DNA of 64,000 nucleotides, taken from the NCBI GenBank assembly GCA_024762335.1, contig JANTHO010000001.1, positions 64,805 to 128,804 of the forward strand, given 5' to 3'. Under the pieces are notes generated by a model. The model was not told the DNA's origin. It worked only from the letters and a program-made list of their open reading frames with translations, and did no database searches. Both the position numbers and the translations under genes were made by a program. Of this stretch, positions 9,273 to 20,644 are shown piece after piece (the stretch's first letter is position 1; the number at the start of each line of letters is the position of its first letter). Source of the DNA: Acidimicrobiia bacterium. Lineage in GTDB: Bacteria > Actinomycetota > Acidimicrobiia > Spongiisociales > UBA5794.

Positions 9273-10130
9273 CTACGATCCGAACAGCTGCCGGTAGATC
9301 CGCTCGAGATCCGCCAGCGAGCCGTACCGAATGGTGAGCCTTCCACCGTCACCGCTGGTCTTGATCTTCACGTCCGTCTCGAGTCGTTCGGCGAGACGCT
9401 CTTCCAGTTCGATGATGGCCGCGGGCCTCATCACCGGCATCGGCTTCGGTACAGGCTCCTTCCGGTGAGACCGTTCCCTCACCGCCTCTTCCGTCTGGCG
9501 AACCGACAACCCCTCGGAGACCACGCGTTCGGCGATGTGTACGGCGTAGGCCTCGTCGTCGAGCGCCAGCAACGCTCTCGCATGCCCAGCCGACAGCTCT
9601 TCGCGTTCGAGCATGCCCTGGATGTGTGGAGGAAGCTGGAGGAGCCTCAGCGTATTCGTCACGGCGCTGCGGCTCTTCCCTACCCGTGCCGCAACCCCTT
9701 CGTGCGTCATTCCAAAATCTTCCAGTAAGTTCCGGTAGGCTGCTGCTTCTTCCAGCGGGGAGAGGTCCTTGCGTTGGACGTTCTCGATCAACGCCTCCGT
9801 CAGGTCCCGTTCATCACTCTCCGACGCACGAATCACCGCGGGAATCACCGAAAGACCGGCGAGTTCGGCGGCACGGAGGCGCCGCTCCCCTGCCACGAGC
9901 ACGTACGCACCCTCACGATTACCAGGCCTCACCACGACGGGTTGCAGGACACCCACTTCGCGGATCGAGGCGGCCAACTCCGCGAGCAATTCCTCGTTGA
10001 ACCGGGACCGGGGTTGCTGGGGGTTCGGGACGACCTCCGAGATTTCGATCTCGGCGAATCCGACCGATGGGTGATCGACGGGGATCAGTGCATCGAGGCC
10101 CCGTCCCAGCCCTCCTTTACGTGCGGCCAT
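9273..10130 (-). CDS. parB: Chromosome partitioning protein ParB
   Basis: GLGRGLDALIP, NPQQPRSRFNEE, GERRLRAAELAG motifs. Confidence 0.97.
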   Translation of the reverse strand: MAARKGGLGRGLDALIPVDHPSVGFAEIEISEVVPNPQQPRSRFNEELLAELAASIREVGVLQPVVVRPGNREGAYVLVAGERRLRAAELAGLSVIPAVIRASESDERDLTEALIENVQRKDLSPLEEAAAYRNLLEDFGMTHEGVAARVGKSRSAVTNTLRLLQLPPHIQGMLEREELSAGHARALLALDDEAYAVHIAERVVSEGLSVRQTEEAVRERSHRKEPVPKPMPVMRPAAIIELEERLAERLETDVKIKTSGDGGRLTIRYGSLADLERIYRQLFGS

Positions 10131-10890
10131 GTCTCCTCCGAAATTCTCGGGCCAGTTCCCGATACGCTATGGCTCCCCTTGACATCGGATCGTAGGCTTC
10201 GATCGGTTCGCCGTATGAAGGAGCCTCCGAAAGTCGTACCGTGCGCGGGATCACCGTCCGGTACGTTGTCTCGCCGAAATGCTCCCTGACTTGCGCCACC
10301 ACGTCCGAAGCCAGCGTGGTCCGTCCGTCGTACATCGTCAGCAACACACCTTCAATTTCGAGTTGAGGGTTGAGGTTCCGTTGAACGAGTTGGATGTTCT
10401 TCATCAACTGACTCACCCCTTCGAGGGCGTAGTACTCGCACTGGATCGGAATGAGCACTTCATTCGCAGCGGCCAGGCCGTTCACCGTCAGGAGGCCCAG
10501 CGAGGGAGGACAATCGACGAGGACGAAGTCATAGTCATCCGAAACCGGCTTGAGCGCGTTCCCCAAGCGCGCTTCCCGCGAGAACATCGAGACCAGTTCG
10601 ATCTCGGCACCTGCGAGTTCAATGGTTGCGGGCACAACGAAGAGATCCCTCACCGAGGAAGGTTCGATCACGTCCTCCGCATCCACGTCTTCGACGAGTA
10701 GGTCGTACGTCGAATACTCAATCGCCGAGCGATCGACGCCCAGACCACTGGTCGAGTTTCCCTGCGGGTCGAGATCGACCAGGAGAACGCGTTCTCCCTG
10801 GAAGGCAAGGCCTGCGCCAAGGTTGATGGCGGTCGTGGACTTGCCGACCCCGCCCTTCTGGTTGGCGATGGCGACGATGGTGGAAGGCAT
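10117..10890 (-). CDS. parA: Chromosome partitioning ATPase ParA
   Basis: IANQKGGVGKSTTAINLGA deviant Walker A. Confidence 0.97.
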   Translation of the reverse strand: MPSTIVAIANQKGGVGKSTTAINLGAGLAFQGERVLLVDLDPQGNSTSGLGVDRSAIEYSTYDLLVEDVDAEDVIEPSSVRDLFVVPATIELAGAEIELVSMFSREARLGNALKPVSDDYDFVLVDCPPSLGLLTVNGLAAANEVLIPIQCEYYALEGVSQLMKNIQLVQRNLNPQLEIEGVLLTMYDGRTTLASDVVAQVREHFGETTYRTVIPRTVRLSEAPSYGEPIEAYDPMSRGAIAYRELAREFRRRHGRT

Positions 10891-11555
10891 CAGATGGAAG
10901 AGCCGTTCGTTGGCGGTGTGTTCATCAGCGTCATCCTAAGAAGCCATGCGGGGGAGTCAAGGACCCCGTCTCCGATCTTCATGACGTCGACCGATGTTCC
11001 CGGCGGTGCGGTCGGCACGAACTCCGGCGCAGCCTTCCTGCTCAATCCGACGACCGCACGTCCGTCTGCCGCGAGGAGTGAAGGAGCAACCTTGAGCGCC
11101 TCGGCCGGCGGAAGAGACGCTCGAAAGACGACGACGTCCCACGATCCGGTGAGCTTTTCCACGTCTTCCTGCCGGACTTCGACGTTCTCGATACCCAGAA
11201 CCCTGACCGCCCGCCGGGCAAGTGCACAACGCCTCCCGGAGCGATCGACCAGCGTGACACCCATCTGCGGGTAGGCGATCGCCAGCGGGATACCGGGAAG
11301 ACCTGCTCCGGAACCGACATCGAGCAGCGTCGAGGGGTTCTTCTCCCACGCCGCCGCGTAGATCAGCGAATCGGCGATGTGGCGATCCTCGAGACGCCCA
11401 GCCTCAACCGGTCCGATCCCGCCGGCTTCGGCCCCCTCCGAGGCGAGCCAGTCGCCGAAAGTGCCCAACAACGACACCTGGTCTGTCGTCAAATCGACTC
11501 CGACCAGCCCCGATACCGCGTTGAGACGGCTTTCGGGATGTTTCCCGTGAAACAT
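10890..11555 (-). CDS. rsmG: 16S rRNA (guanine527-N7)-methyltransferase RsmG (GidB)
   Basis: DVGSGAGLPGIPLAIAYP motif and synteny. Confidence 0.95.
   Translation of the reverse strand: MFHGKHPESRLNAVSGLVGVDLTTDQVSLLGTFGDWLASEGAEAGGIGPVEAGRLEDRHIADSLIYAAAWEKNPSTLLDVGSGAGLPGIPLAIAYPQMGVTLVDRSGRRCALARRAVRVLGIENVEVRQEDVEKLTGSWDVVVFRASLPPAEALKVAPSLLAADGRAVVGLSRKAAPEFVPTAPPGTSVDVMKIGDGVLDSPAWLLRMTLMNTPPTNGSSI
11539..11554. promoter_or_regulatory. parS-like centromere site TGTTTCCCGTGAAACA
   Basis: One central mismatch to the conserved TGTTTCACGTGAAACA consensus; near parAB. Confidence 0.75.
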
Positions 11556-11561
11556 CCGGGG

Positions 11562-12458
11562 TCAGTCGGAAGCGTCTCCCGTCGCAGCGATGATGACGGC
11601 GCGATGGGGATCTTCACCCTCGGAGTATGTTCGGACGCCCTCGAAGGCGGCTGCTGCGTCGTGAACGACCTTGCGGTCGGCGGCGTTCATCGGTTCGAGC
11701 ATGATCTCGCCGCCATTCTCCTTCAGCTGTTCAACGAGCTTCCCGGTGTAGATGGTCAACGCTTCTCGCCGTCGCGCACCGTAGCCGGCGATGTCGATCC
11801 TCATCCGCGGGGCGCCAAATGTACGCCGCTGCACCGTCGTGCGAGTCAACTCGAGCACCGCGTGCATCGTTGAGCCCTTCGGGCCGACGAGCGCCTCGGT
11901 CTGATCCCCAGCCACGTCGAGGTAGAGGACCTCGTCTTCGATCCGTGAGGAGATCTCCCCTTCGAGACCGAACGATGCGAGCAGGCCCGACAGGAACTCC
12001 TCGGCTACCTTGGCCTGGTCTTCGATCGAGTGCTCCGGCTTGTCCTGCTTCGCTTCTTTCGGCGTGTTGGTATCCATCGGTGGGCGCTCCTTCGGGGATC
12101 CGTTCTTCTTGCTCTCACCGGTCTGCTGACCATTCTTCGGACGAGAACCCTTGTTATTCCTGGGTTTCCGGTCACCCGACTTTTTCGACTGGTTCTTCGG
12201 TTGGGTCTTCTTCTGCGTCTTCTTCTGATTGGACCCCGTGTCGTTCTTCGCCCCGCGCCGCCCCCTGCGATTCCGTTGACGCGGCTTACGCGACACCTTC
12301 ACGATGGCCGGACGCGATCCCACACCGAGAAATCCGCTCTTCGGTTCCTGGATGATCTCAACCTGTGCTTGATCCTTCGATTCGAGACCAAGTTCGGCAA
12401 CGGCCGCTTCCACGGCTACATCGACCGTCGTTCCGCTGACTTCAACCCACTCCGACAT
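11562..12458 (-). CDS. jag: Jag/KhpB family RNA-binding protein (Jag-N, KH, R3H)
   Basis: VEVSGTTVDVAVEAAVAELGL Jag-N; VGPKGSTMHAVLELTRT KH; synteny. Confidence 0.92.
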   Translation of the reverse strand: MSEWVEVSGTTVDVAVEAAVAELGLESKDQAQVEIIQEPKSGFLGVGSRPAIVKVSRKPRQRNRRGRRGAKNDTGSNQKKTQKKTQPKNQSKKSGDRKPRNNKGSRPKNGQQTGESKKNGSPKERPPMDTNTPKEAKQDKPEHSIEDQAKVAEEFLSGLLASFGLEGEISSRIEDEVLYLDVAGDQTEALVGPKGSTMHAVLELTRTTVQRRTFGAPRMRIDIAGYGARRREALTIYTGKLVEQLKENGGEIMLEPMNAADRKVVHDAAAAFEGVRTYSEGEDPHRAVIIAATGDASD

Positions 12459-13298
12459 CTACTTCCTCCTGCGGCGATTCTTCTTCTTGCTGGCATTCTG
12501 GGATGGGCCCTTGCTCCCGGGTTCGCCATCCTCCGGCGTATCGGCCGGTAGTGCCGGCTTCTGCTCGTCATCGTCATCGTCATCGTCCATCCGGATGATC
12601 AAGGCCTGCTGGCCGACCCGGAAAAGGTTGGAGGTTGCGAAGTAGATACCGAGCCCTGCCGTGAGAGTCCAGGAAATGAATCCGAAGAAGAGCGGCATGA
12701 TCTTCATCGCCGTCTGCATCGATTGTGCGGTCTGGGACTGCTCTTTCCCGTCGTCCTTCTTCGTCTTCGTGGTCTGAAGCTGCTGGTAGAAACCGGCGAC
12801 GACGATCAGGACGATCAACAGAATGTACGGAACGGTTCCGAGATAGTTTCCACTCTTGATCGCTTCGGGCACGACCTGACTCGGGGCCTGGGTGAGATCC
12901 ATTCCCAGAAACGTCGAGTTCACGGTTCCCTCGATGTACTTCTCGACGTTGCGGAGTACGCTGAACAGAGCGAACCAGATCGGCATCTGGACGATCATCG
13001 GCAAGCACCCGGCGGCCGGATTCACACCACGCTCCGAGTAGAGCGCCATCAGTTGCTTGTTGAGTTCTTCCTTGTCTCCCTTGAGTTCCTTCTGGAGACG
13101 TTTGACCTCGGGTTGGATGAGTTGCATCGCCCTCATCGAGCGGGTCTGCTTCAGCGTCAGGGGAAACATCACCAGGGAGATGGCAAGCGTCAGAAGGATG
13201 ATGGCTATCCCGAGGTTCTGCAACGAGCCTGGCAATATTTGGTAGAAGAAGTTCAGGACCCCACCGATGAGGTCGAGCAACAAGTTCCAGGGGTTCAC
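12459..13298 (-). CDS. yidC: Membrane protein insertase YidC/Oxa1
   Basis: LTLKQTRSMRAMQLIQPEVKRLQKE; NPAAGCLPMIVQMPIWFALFSVLRN; basic C-terminal tail. Confidence 0.95.
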   Translation of the reverse strand: MNPWNLLLDLIGGVLNFFYQILPGSLQNLGIAIILLTLAISLVMFPLTLKQTRSMRAMQLIQPEVKRLQKELKGDKEELNKQLMALYSERGVNPAAGCLPMIVQMPIWFALFSVLRNVEKYIEGTVNSTFLGMDLTQAPSQVVPEAIKSGNYLGTVPYILLIVLIVVAGFYQQLQTTKTKKDDGKEQSQTAQSMQTAMKIMPLFFGFISWTLTAGLGIYFATSNLFRVGQQALIIRMDDDDDDDEQKPALPADTPEDGEPGSKGPSQNASKKKNRRRRK

Positions 13299-13582
13299 GC
13301 GTCGCTCCCTGCGTTCGTAGTGTGATTGTGTTCGGACGGCTCGGGCACGGGATCGTATCCACCTTCATGGAACGGCTGGCAGCGTCCGATGCGTTTGACG
13401 GCCATCCACGAACCGCGACCTGCACCATGAAGGCGGATCGCGTCGTATCCGTATTCAGAGCAGGAGGGATAGTACCGGCAATTTCCCCCCATGACGGGCG
13501 AAAGAACCTTCTGATAGGCCCTGACCGATCCCATCAGGAGACGTGCGGCCACCGACGGCTCCCCGTCGTGGTTGCTACTCAT
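13295..13582 (-). CDS. yidD: Membrane protein insertion efficiency factor YidD
   Basis: YQKVLSPVMGGNCRYYPSCSEYGYDAI. Confidence 0.95.
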   Translation of the reverse strand: MSSNHDGEPSVAARLLMGSVRAYQKVLSPVMGGNCRYYPSCSEYGYDAIRLHGAGRGSWMAVKRIGRCQPFHEGGYDPVPEPSEHNHTTNAGSDA

Positions 13583-13970
13583 CGGTCGTCCTCCTCTTCG
13601 ATTCGGCGATCGCTTCGCCGAGCCACCGCGTCAACCGGTCGAAGTCGGCCTCGACGACCGCCGTAGAGGCGATCACCACGTACGCCATATTCGACTCGAG
13701 TTCAACATGTCGCAATGCCTCCCGGATGCGTCGCTTCGCCCGGTTCCGGGACACCGCGTTCCCCACGCGTCGGCCGGCTACAACACCGACCTGGGGAAGT
13801 CCCGGTTCGCCCGGTGCCCCAATCACCTTGATCCCTCCACTTCGCCCGGCTGTTCCGGTGCGATAGACGGTGGAGAATCGCGCGGAGGACCGCAACGAAA
13901 CGAACGGGCGTCCGTCCCTAGGCAGTGAGCTGCCGGCGTCCCTTGAGACGACGCCGCTTGATGACGGCAC
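13575..13970 (-). CDS. rnpA: Ribonuclease P protein component (start uncertain; ORF start overlaps rpmH, so a later non-ATG start is likely)
   Basis: [23 protein letters not shown]; between yidD and rpmH. Confidence 0.85.
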   Translation of the reverse strand: MPSSSGVVSRDAGSSLPRDGRPFVSLRSSARFSTVYRTGTAGRSGGIKVIGAPGEPGLPQVGVVAGRRVGNAVSRNRAKRRIREALRHVELESNMAYVVIASTAVVEADFDRLTRWLGEAIAESKRRTTDE

Positions 13971-14052
13971 GCCCCGAGCGGGTTCGCATGCGGGAGCGGA
14001 AACCGTGCTTGCGCTTGCGGCGCCGCACGTTGGGTTGATAGGTGCGCTTCAT
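13918..14052 (-). CDS. rpmH: 50S ribosomal protein L34
   Basis: [44 protein letters not shown]. Confidence 0.97.
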   Translation of the reverse strand: MKRTYQPNVRRRKRKHGFRSRMRTRSGRAVIKRRRLKGRRQLTA

Positions 14053-14345
14053 AGTGAGGTGTCCCCCGGTTGGGAGGTCGCGGTGCGACCGGGAAGATAA
14101 CGAACGGTGCGATTCTAGGTCACTCGGGTGCGTAGTCACGTGAGTCGGACGAGAGCGCGAAGTTGTACACAGGAACGCGAAAACTCGTCACCGATCGCGA
14201 AAGATCGTTCGCGGCCAAAAGTGGCGATTCCTTGCGAAGAAACCGTCATCGCCAAATATTGCCAGGGGCCGAATCCCTTGTCTGCCAAGAGATTCTCTCG
14301 ATCAATGCACGTGGCGAACCCGTAATAGTGTCTTGTTTCCCCGTC

Positions 14346-14375
14346 TTGCCGCCCATCGTGAGCGAGCCATATACT
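14346..14375 (+). promoter_or_regulatory. Candidate dnaA promoter (TTGCCG -18- TATACT)
   Basis: Sigma70-like hexamers with 18-nt spacer upstream of dnaA. Confidence 0.4.
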
Positions 14376-14469
14376 CGCCGCCGTCCTCGTGCCCATCGTC
14401 TCCCTTCTGCTGGAAGAGGGACTCGATCCACCGGGACACGGTTCGGGTGGCCGGGCCCATGCAACAGAA

Positions 14470-14502
14470 TTCTCCACACCCTGTGGACAGGTATGTGGAC
14501 AG
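14470..14502. promoter_or_regulatory. Cluster of DnaA-box-like 9-mers upstream of dnaA
   Basis: TTCTCCACA (14470-14478, +), TGTGGACAG (14482-14490) and TGTGGACAG (14494-14502) on the other strand; near-consensus TTATCCACA/TTGTCCACA. Confidence 0.55.
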
Positions 14503-14532
14503 GGCTTCGTAGGGCGAGAGGAGCGGACAGAG

Positions 14533-15888
14533 GTGGCCGAGACAGCTTCAAGCACCGTGGAATGGGAGACCTTCCATCAGCAAGTTCGGCGACGTGTAAC
14601 TCCCGCCGCGTGGCAGACATGGATCGAACCGCTGGATTCGAGCATCGAGTCTGGAGTTCTCCTCCTCGTAGCCCCGACCGATTTTCACTTCCGCTGGGTC
14701 GGGGATCGCTACCTCCCGGCACTGCGTGAAGCGGCAATGCAGACACTCGGCCTCGAGATCGAGTTGACCGTCCTGCCTCCTACCGATACTCCGTTCTCTC
14801 CGCGCCAAGAGCAAGAAACCCTGCCCATCGACACCATCGACCCCGCACGCTCTCGTGCCAACGATCCCCGACTCGTGCCGAAGTACACCTTCGACAATTT
14901 CGTCGTCGGTCAGTCGAATCGCTTTGCTCACGCCGCCGCCCTCGCCGTCGCCGAGCAGCCGGGAAGTCACTACAACCCATTGTTCATCTACGCGAACGCC
15001 GGTCTGGGGAAAACGCATCTCCTCCACGCCGTGGGTCATCACCGCATCGAGTTGGATCCCACGGCCGTCGTCCGCTACGTCTCCTCGGAACAGTTCTTCA
15101 ACGAATTCATCAACGGCATCCGCCGGAAACGCATGAACGAGTTCAAGGATCGCTACCGCACCATCGACGTGCTCCTCCTCGACGACGTCCAGTTCTTCGA
15201 GGGCAAGGAACAGATCCTTGAAGAGTTCTTCCACACGTTCAACAGTCTCTACGAAGCGGGCAAACAGGTCGTGATTAGTTCCGATCGCCATCCAAAGCAT
15301 CTCTCAACTCTCGAGGATCGGTTGCGGAGCCGCTTCGAATGGGGTCTGCTCACCGACATCCAGAGTCCGGACATCGAGACGCGCCTCGCCATTCTGCGCA
15401 AGAATGCCGAGTTCGCCCCATCCCCCGTTCCGCCGGAGGTGATGACGTTCATCGCAGAGAACGTCAACCAGAACATTCGAGAACTCGAGGGGGCACTCAC
15501 GCGGGTAACGGCCTTCGCTTCTCTCACCGATGAAACCATCTCCCTCACGATGGCGAAAGAGGTCCTCTCCGACATCGTCGACACCGTGCGTTCGACCCCG
15601 ATCACCGTCGACCGCATCATCGAAGTCACCTGCGACTACTGCTCGACGACCCCGGAGGAACTGGTCGGACCCAGCAGGAAACAACCGCTCGCCCGTTCCC
15701 GACAGATCGCCATGTATCTGTGCAGGGAGCACACGGATCTCTCCTTACCGAAGATCGGCAAGCGTTTCGGCGGCCGGGATCACACCACCGTCATCCACGC
15801 CGTCGACAAGGTCAAGACGCTGATGCGCACAGATATGGACGTCTTCGACCAGGTCACCGCCCTCGGTCAACTCCTGAGGACAACGTGA
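14533..15888 (+). CDS. dnaA: Chromosomal replication initiator protein DnaA (probable GTG start at 14533)
   Basis: NPLFIYANAGLGKTHLLHAVGH; KIGKRFGGRDHTTVIHAVDKV domain IV. Confidence 0.97.
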   Translation: MAETASSTVEWETFHQQVRRRVTPAAWQTWIEPLDSSIESGVLLLVAPTDFHFRWVGDRYLPALREAAMQTLGLEIELTVLPPTDTPFSPRQEQETLPIDTIDPARSRANDPRLVPKYTFDNFVVGQSNRFAHAAALAVAEQPGSHYNPLFIYANAGLGKTHLLHAVGHHRIELDPTAVVRYVSSEQFFNEFINGIRRKRMNEFKDRYRTIDVLLLDDVQFFEGKEQILEEFFHTFNSLYEAGKQVVISSDRHPKHLSTLEDRLRSRFEWGLLTDIQSPDIETRLAILRKNAEFAPSPVPPEVMTFIAENVNQNIRELEGALTRVTAFASLTDETISLTMAKEVLSDIVDTVRSTPITVDRIIEVTCDYCSTTPEELVGPSRKQPLARSRQIAMYLCREHTDLSLPKIGKRFGGRDHTTVIHAVDKVKTLMRTDMDVFDQVTALGQLLRTT

Positions 15889-16075
15889 CGGTTCTCCACA
15901 CCCTCCCATCAACGAACCGTTCCCATGTTGATTACTCTGGTGTTAGCCACAGGTCGTGTGGAGCGGCGAACCCATTCGCAGCAACGAATTTGCTGTGTTC
16001 TCCACAATCCACACCCCCTACTACTACCACTATCTTTTGAACTGAAACAAGACAAGAAGCAGAGGAAGAACAACT
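15889..16075. other. oriC: Putative oriC: dnaA–dnaN intergenic region with DnaA-box-like sites and DnaA-trio-like repeat
   Basis: TTCTCCACA (15892-15900), TTAGCCACA (15943-15951), TTCTCCACA (15998-16006), CAATCCACA (16005-16013), then CTACTACTACCACTA (16018-16032). Confidence 0.75.
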
Positions 16076-17155
16076 GTGCGTATCCGAGCAGAACGTGACG
16101 ATCTTGCCGATGTCCTCACGAGGGCCGGCCGAGCCGTAGGAAGCCGATCCCCCCTCCCCATCCTTCAAGGACTTCTCTGTGAGGTGGAAGGTGGACGTCT
16201 GCGTGTGACGGGTACCGACAATGAGGTGACGGTGCGCACGTACCTCGAGGTTGAAGCGCTCGAGGACGGTGTCACTGTGATCCCAGCGAAGCTGGCGGCA
16301 GATGCGGTGAGGAAACTCCCATCGGGTGCGGTGTCGGTAACGGCCGCCGACGGAGAAGTGGAGATCACCGGCAACGGTCCGAGGTTCAGGCTGCGCGAAC
16401 TCAGCGTCGGGGACTATCCGAAGATCGACGATGCGCTGCCGGGGGACACGGTCGATGTCGTCGGAGAGACGCTCGTCAAGGCACTCTCACAAGTGGGGAT
16501 TGCCGCATCCGGCGATGATGCGAGACCGACGCTCACCGGGGTCCTGTTCGAGGAGAATGAGGGGGGACTTCGCCTCGTGGCAACCGACTCGTATCGTCTC
16601 GCTGTGAGAGACGTGCTCGGAATCGGGGCTGCGGGATCAAAGCTCGTGCCGTACCGCGCCTTGCGAGAGCTCGGTCGAACGATCGGGGATGGCCCGATGA
16701 AGGTTGCACTCGGAGAGAGAGAAGCAGCCTTCCTCACCGATCAGGGACGGTTGACGGTACGCATCATCGATGCCACGTTCCCGAAGTACCGCCAGTTGCT
16801 CCCCGACTCGTATCCAAACCGTCTCGAGGTTTCGAAACAGCACCTGCTCGAGGCCGTCGGGAGAGCGGCTCTGGTCGCTGAGGATCACATTCCGGTTCGT
16901 CTGAACCTTCACGACGGAGGTGTGGAACTCAGCGTCATCCGTCAAGAGGTTGGCGAGGAGACGGAGCACATCGAAGGAACGTACGAGGGCGAAGAGATGA
17001 CGATCGCGTTCAACACGCGGTATCTCACTGAAGGAGTCGGTGCGATCGATGCCGATACGGTGATTCTGCAGACGATCGACGCCTTGAAGCCCGGGCTGAT
17101 CCACGGTGTGGGAGACGAAGACTTCCGGTATCTCCTGATGCCGGTCCGGCTCTAG
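16076..17155 (+). CDS. dnaN: DNA polymerase III beta sliding clamp
   Basis: GTG start; LPILQGLLCEVEGGRLRVTGTDNEV; FNTRYLTEG; LLMPVRL C-terminus. Confidence 0.97.
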   Translation: MRIRAERDDLADVLTRAGRAVGSRSPLPILQGLLCEVEGGRLRVTGTDNEVTVRTYLEVEALEDGVTVIPAKLAADAVRKLPSGAVSVTAADGEVEITGNGPRFRLRELSVGDYPKIDDALPGDTVDVVGETLVKALSQVGIAASGDDARPTLTGVLFEENEGGLRLVATDSYRLAVRDVLGIGAAGSKLVPYRALRELGRTIGDGPMKVALGEREAAFLTDQGRLTVRIIDATFPKYRQLLPDSYPNRLEVSKQHLLEAVGRAALVAEDHIPVRLNLHDGGVELSVIRQEVGEETEHIEGTYEGEEMTIAFNTRYLTEGVGAIDADTVILQTIDALKPGLIHGVGDEDFRYLLMPVRL

Positions 17156-17192
17156 TCGCTCCAAGAGAACACCCGGTCGGAGGGAGGAGAAC

Positions 17193-18272
17193 ATGTATCT
17201 CTCCTGGCTCGAACTGACCGCTGTTCGTTGCTACGAGGATCTCCACTTCGAACCGGACGACGGCGTCAACGTCCTCGTCGGAAGCAATGGGGCTGGGAAG
17301 ACCAGCGTCCTCGAATCCGTGGCCTATCTGGGTCTTCTGAAGTCGTTCAGGGGAACGCCGGATGAAGCGATCATCCGTTCCGGGGCCGACAACGCGGTGA
17401 TCCGTGGAGAATTCGAGATCGAGTCGGGCACGGTCAGAGTGGAAGTAGAGATTCCCCGGTCCGGTCGCAGGAGAGTCCTGGTCAACGGCAAGCGGCCGGT
17501 TCGCAATAGAGACATCATGGCACAGGTGCCGATCGTGGCGTTCCAGCCCGACGATCTCGACCTCGTGAAGAGAGGACCGGGCCTCAGACGCGCCTATCTC
17601 GACGATCTCGCGGCACAACTCTGGCCGCAGGCGGGAGCCGTTCAGCAGGACTATGACCGGGCGGTGCGACAGCGCAACACGCTGCTCAAACAGGGAGGCA
17701 GGGGAGCAGATCCCGTCACTCTCGACGTGTGGGACGAACGGGTGGCGGCGGCCGGTGCCTCCGTGTTTCAACATCGGATGGACGTTCTCGCAGCGCTCGA
17801 TGCGGCGATCGGCGAGGCCTACCGGCTCGTCGGCGAACGCGGGACGCTCACCTGGTCGTACACCACGAACTGGGGAGGCGAGGCGACGGAGGGCAACGTC
17901 GAGAGGCTGCAGAGCGCTCTGTTCGAGCGACGGCAACGTGACATGGATCAGCGCGTCACCAGCGCAGGTCCTCACCGGGACGATCCATCGCTCGTCGTCG
18001 ACGGGCGTCCGGCGCGCACGATGGCGAGTCAGGGGGAGCAGCGGACCGTTGCGCTCGCGATGAGGGTTGCCGCGTACCGGGTGCTTTCCGCCCGGAGGTC
18101 CTTAAAGCCGATCCTGCTGCTCGACGACGTCTTCTCCGAACTCGACGGAACGCACACGCGGGGGGTGATGTCGCTTCTCGACGACGGCCAGGTATTTGTC
18201 ACATCGGCGAGAGAAGATGAGGTTCCTGCGATCGGACGGCGATGGATCGCCGACGGAAGGAACCTCCGATGA
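17193..18272 (+). CDS. recF: DNA replication and repair protein RecF
   Basis: GSNGAGKTSVLESVAYL; LLLDDVFSELDGTH. Confidence 0.96.
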   Translation: MYLSWLELTAVRCYEDLHFEPDDGVNVLVGSNGAGKTSVLESVAYLGLLKSFRGTPDEAIIRSGADNAVIRGEFEIESGTVRVEVEIPRSGRRRVLVNGKRPVRNRDIMAQVPIVAFQPDDLDLVKRGPGLRRAYLDDLAAQLWPQAGAVQQDYDRAVRQRNTLLKQGGRGADPVTLDVWDERVAAAGASVFQHRMDVLAALDAAIGEAYRLVGERGTLTWSYTTNWGGEATEGNVERLQSALFERRQRDMDQRVTSAGPHRDDPSLVVDGRPARTMASQGEQRTVALAMRVAAYRVLSARRSLKPILLLDDVFSELDGTHTRGVMSLLDDGQVFVTSAREDEVPAIGRRWIADGRNLR

Positions 18273-18619
18273 CCAGAGCGAACTACTACAGCAACGAGCC
18301 GAAGCGAGCGGAGCCGGAGAAGATCGACGATCTGCTCGGTGCGATCATCGAGCAGGCCGGTGCGAGTGCCGACCTCGGAGCTTCGCGGCTCGTCGCCTCA
18401 TGGGATGGCCTCGTAGCGGACCGATGGAGGGGTCGATCCCGACCGATCGGCGTGCGCGACCAGACGCTGCTCGTCGAGGTTCCAGACGGGGCGGATGCGA
18501 GCATCTTGCGGTACGACACCGCCGATCTCCTGAGACGGATCTCGGCCCGTTTTGGACCGGATCTCGTTCGGGCGGTCCGCTTCCGCGTCGAGGGGGATCG
18601 CCGCGGCGGAAAGCCTTGA
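18269..18619 (+). CDS. DUF721 / DciA-like protein
   Basis: ATGA overlap with recF; located between recF and gyrB as in actinobacteria. Confidence 0.8.
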   Translation: MTRANYYSNEPKRAEPEKIDDLLGAIIEQAGASADLGASRLVASWDGLVADRWRGRSRPIGVRDQTLLVEVPDGADASILRYDTADLLRRISARFGPDLVRAVRFRVEGDRRGGKP

Positions 18620-18680
18620 AATGACAAGGGTTTCACCCAGAATCGGCTATCATCAATCCCGTGTCATCAGCCCCCGCTGA

Positions 18681-20636
<1,956 letters not shown>

Positions 20637-20644
20637 GACACCGC

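Noticed and set aside
12052-12300. Possible frameshift or insertion in jag because of the long Lys/Asn/Gln-rich segment
   Set aside because: Reading frame is intact and a basic disordered linker between Jag-N and KH domains is normal in actinobacteria.
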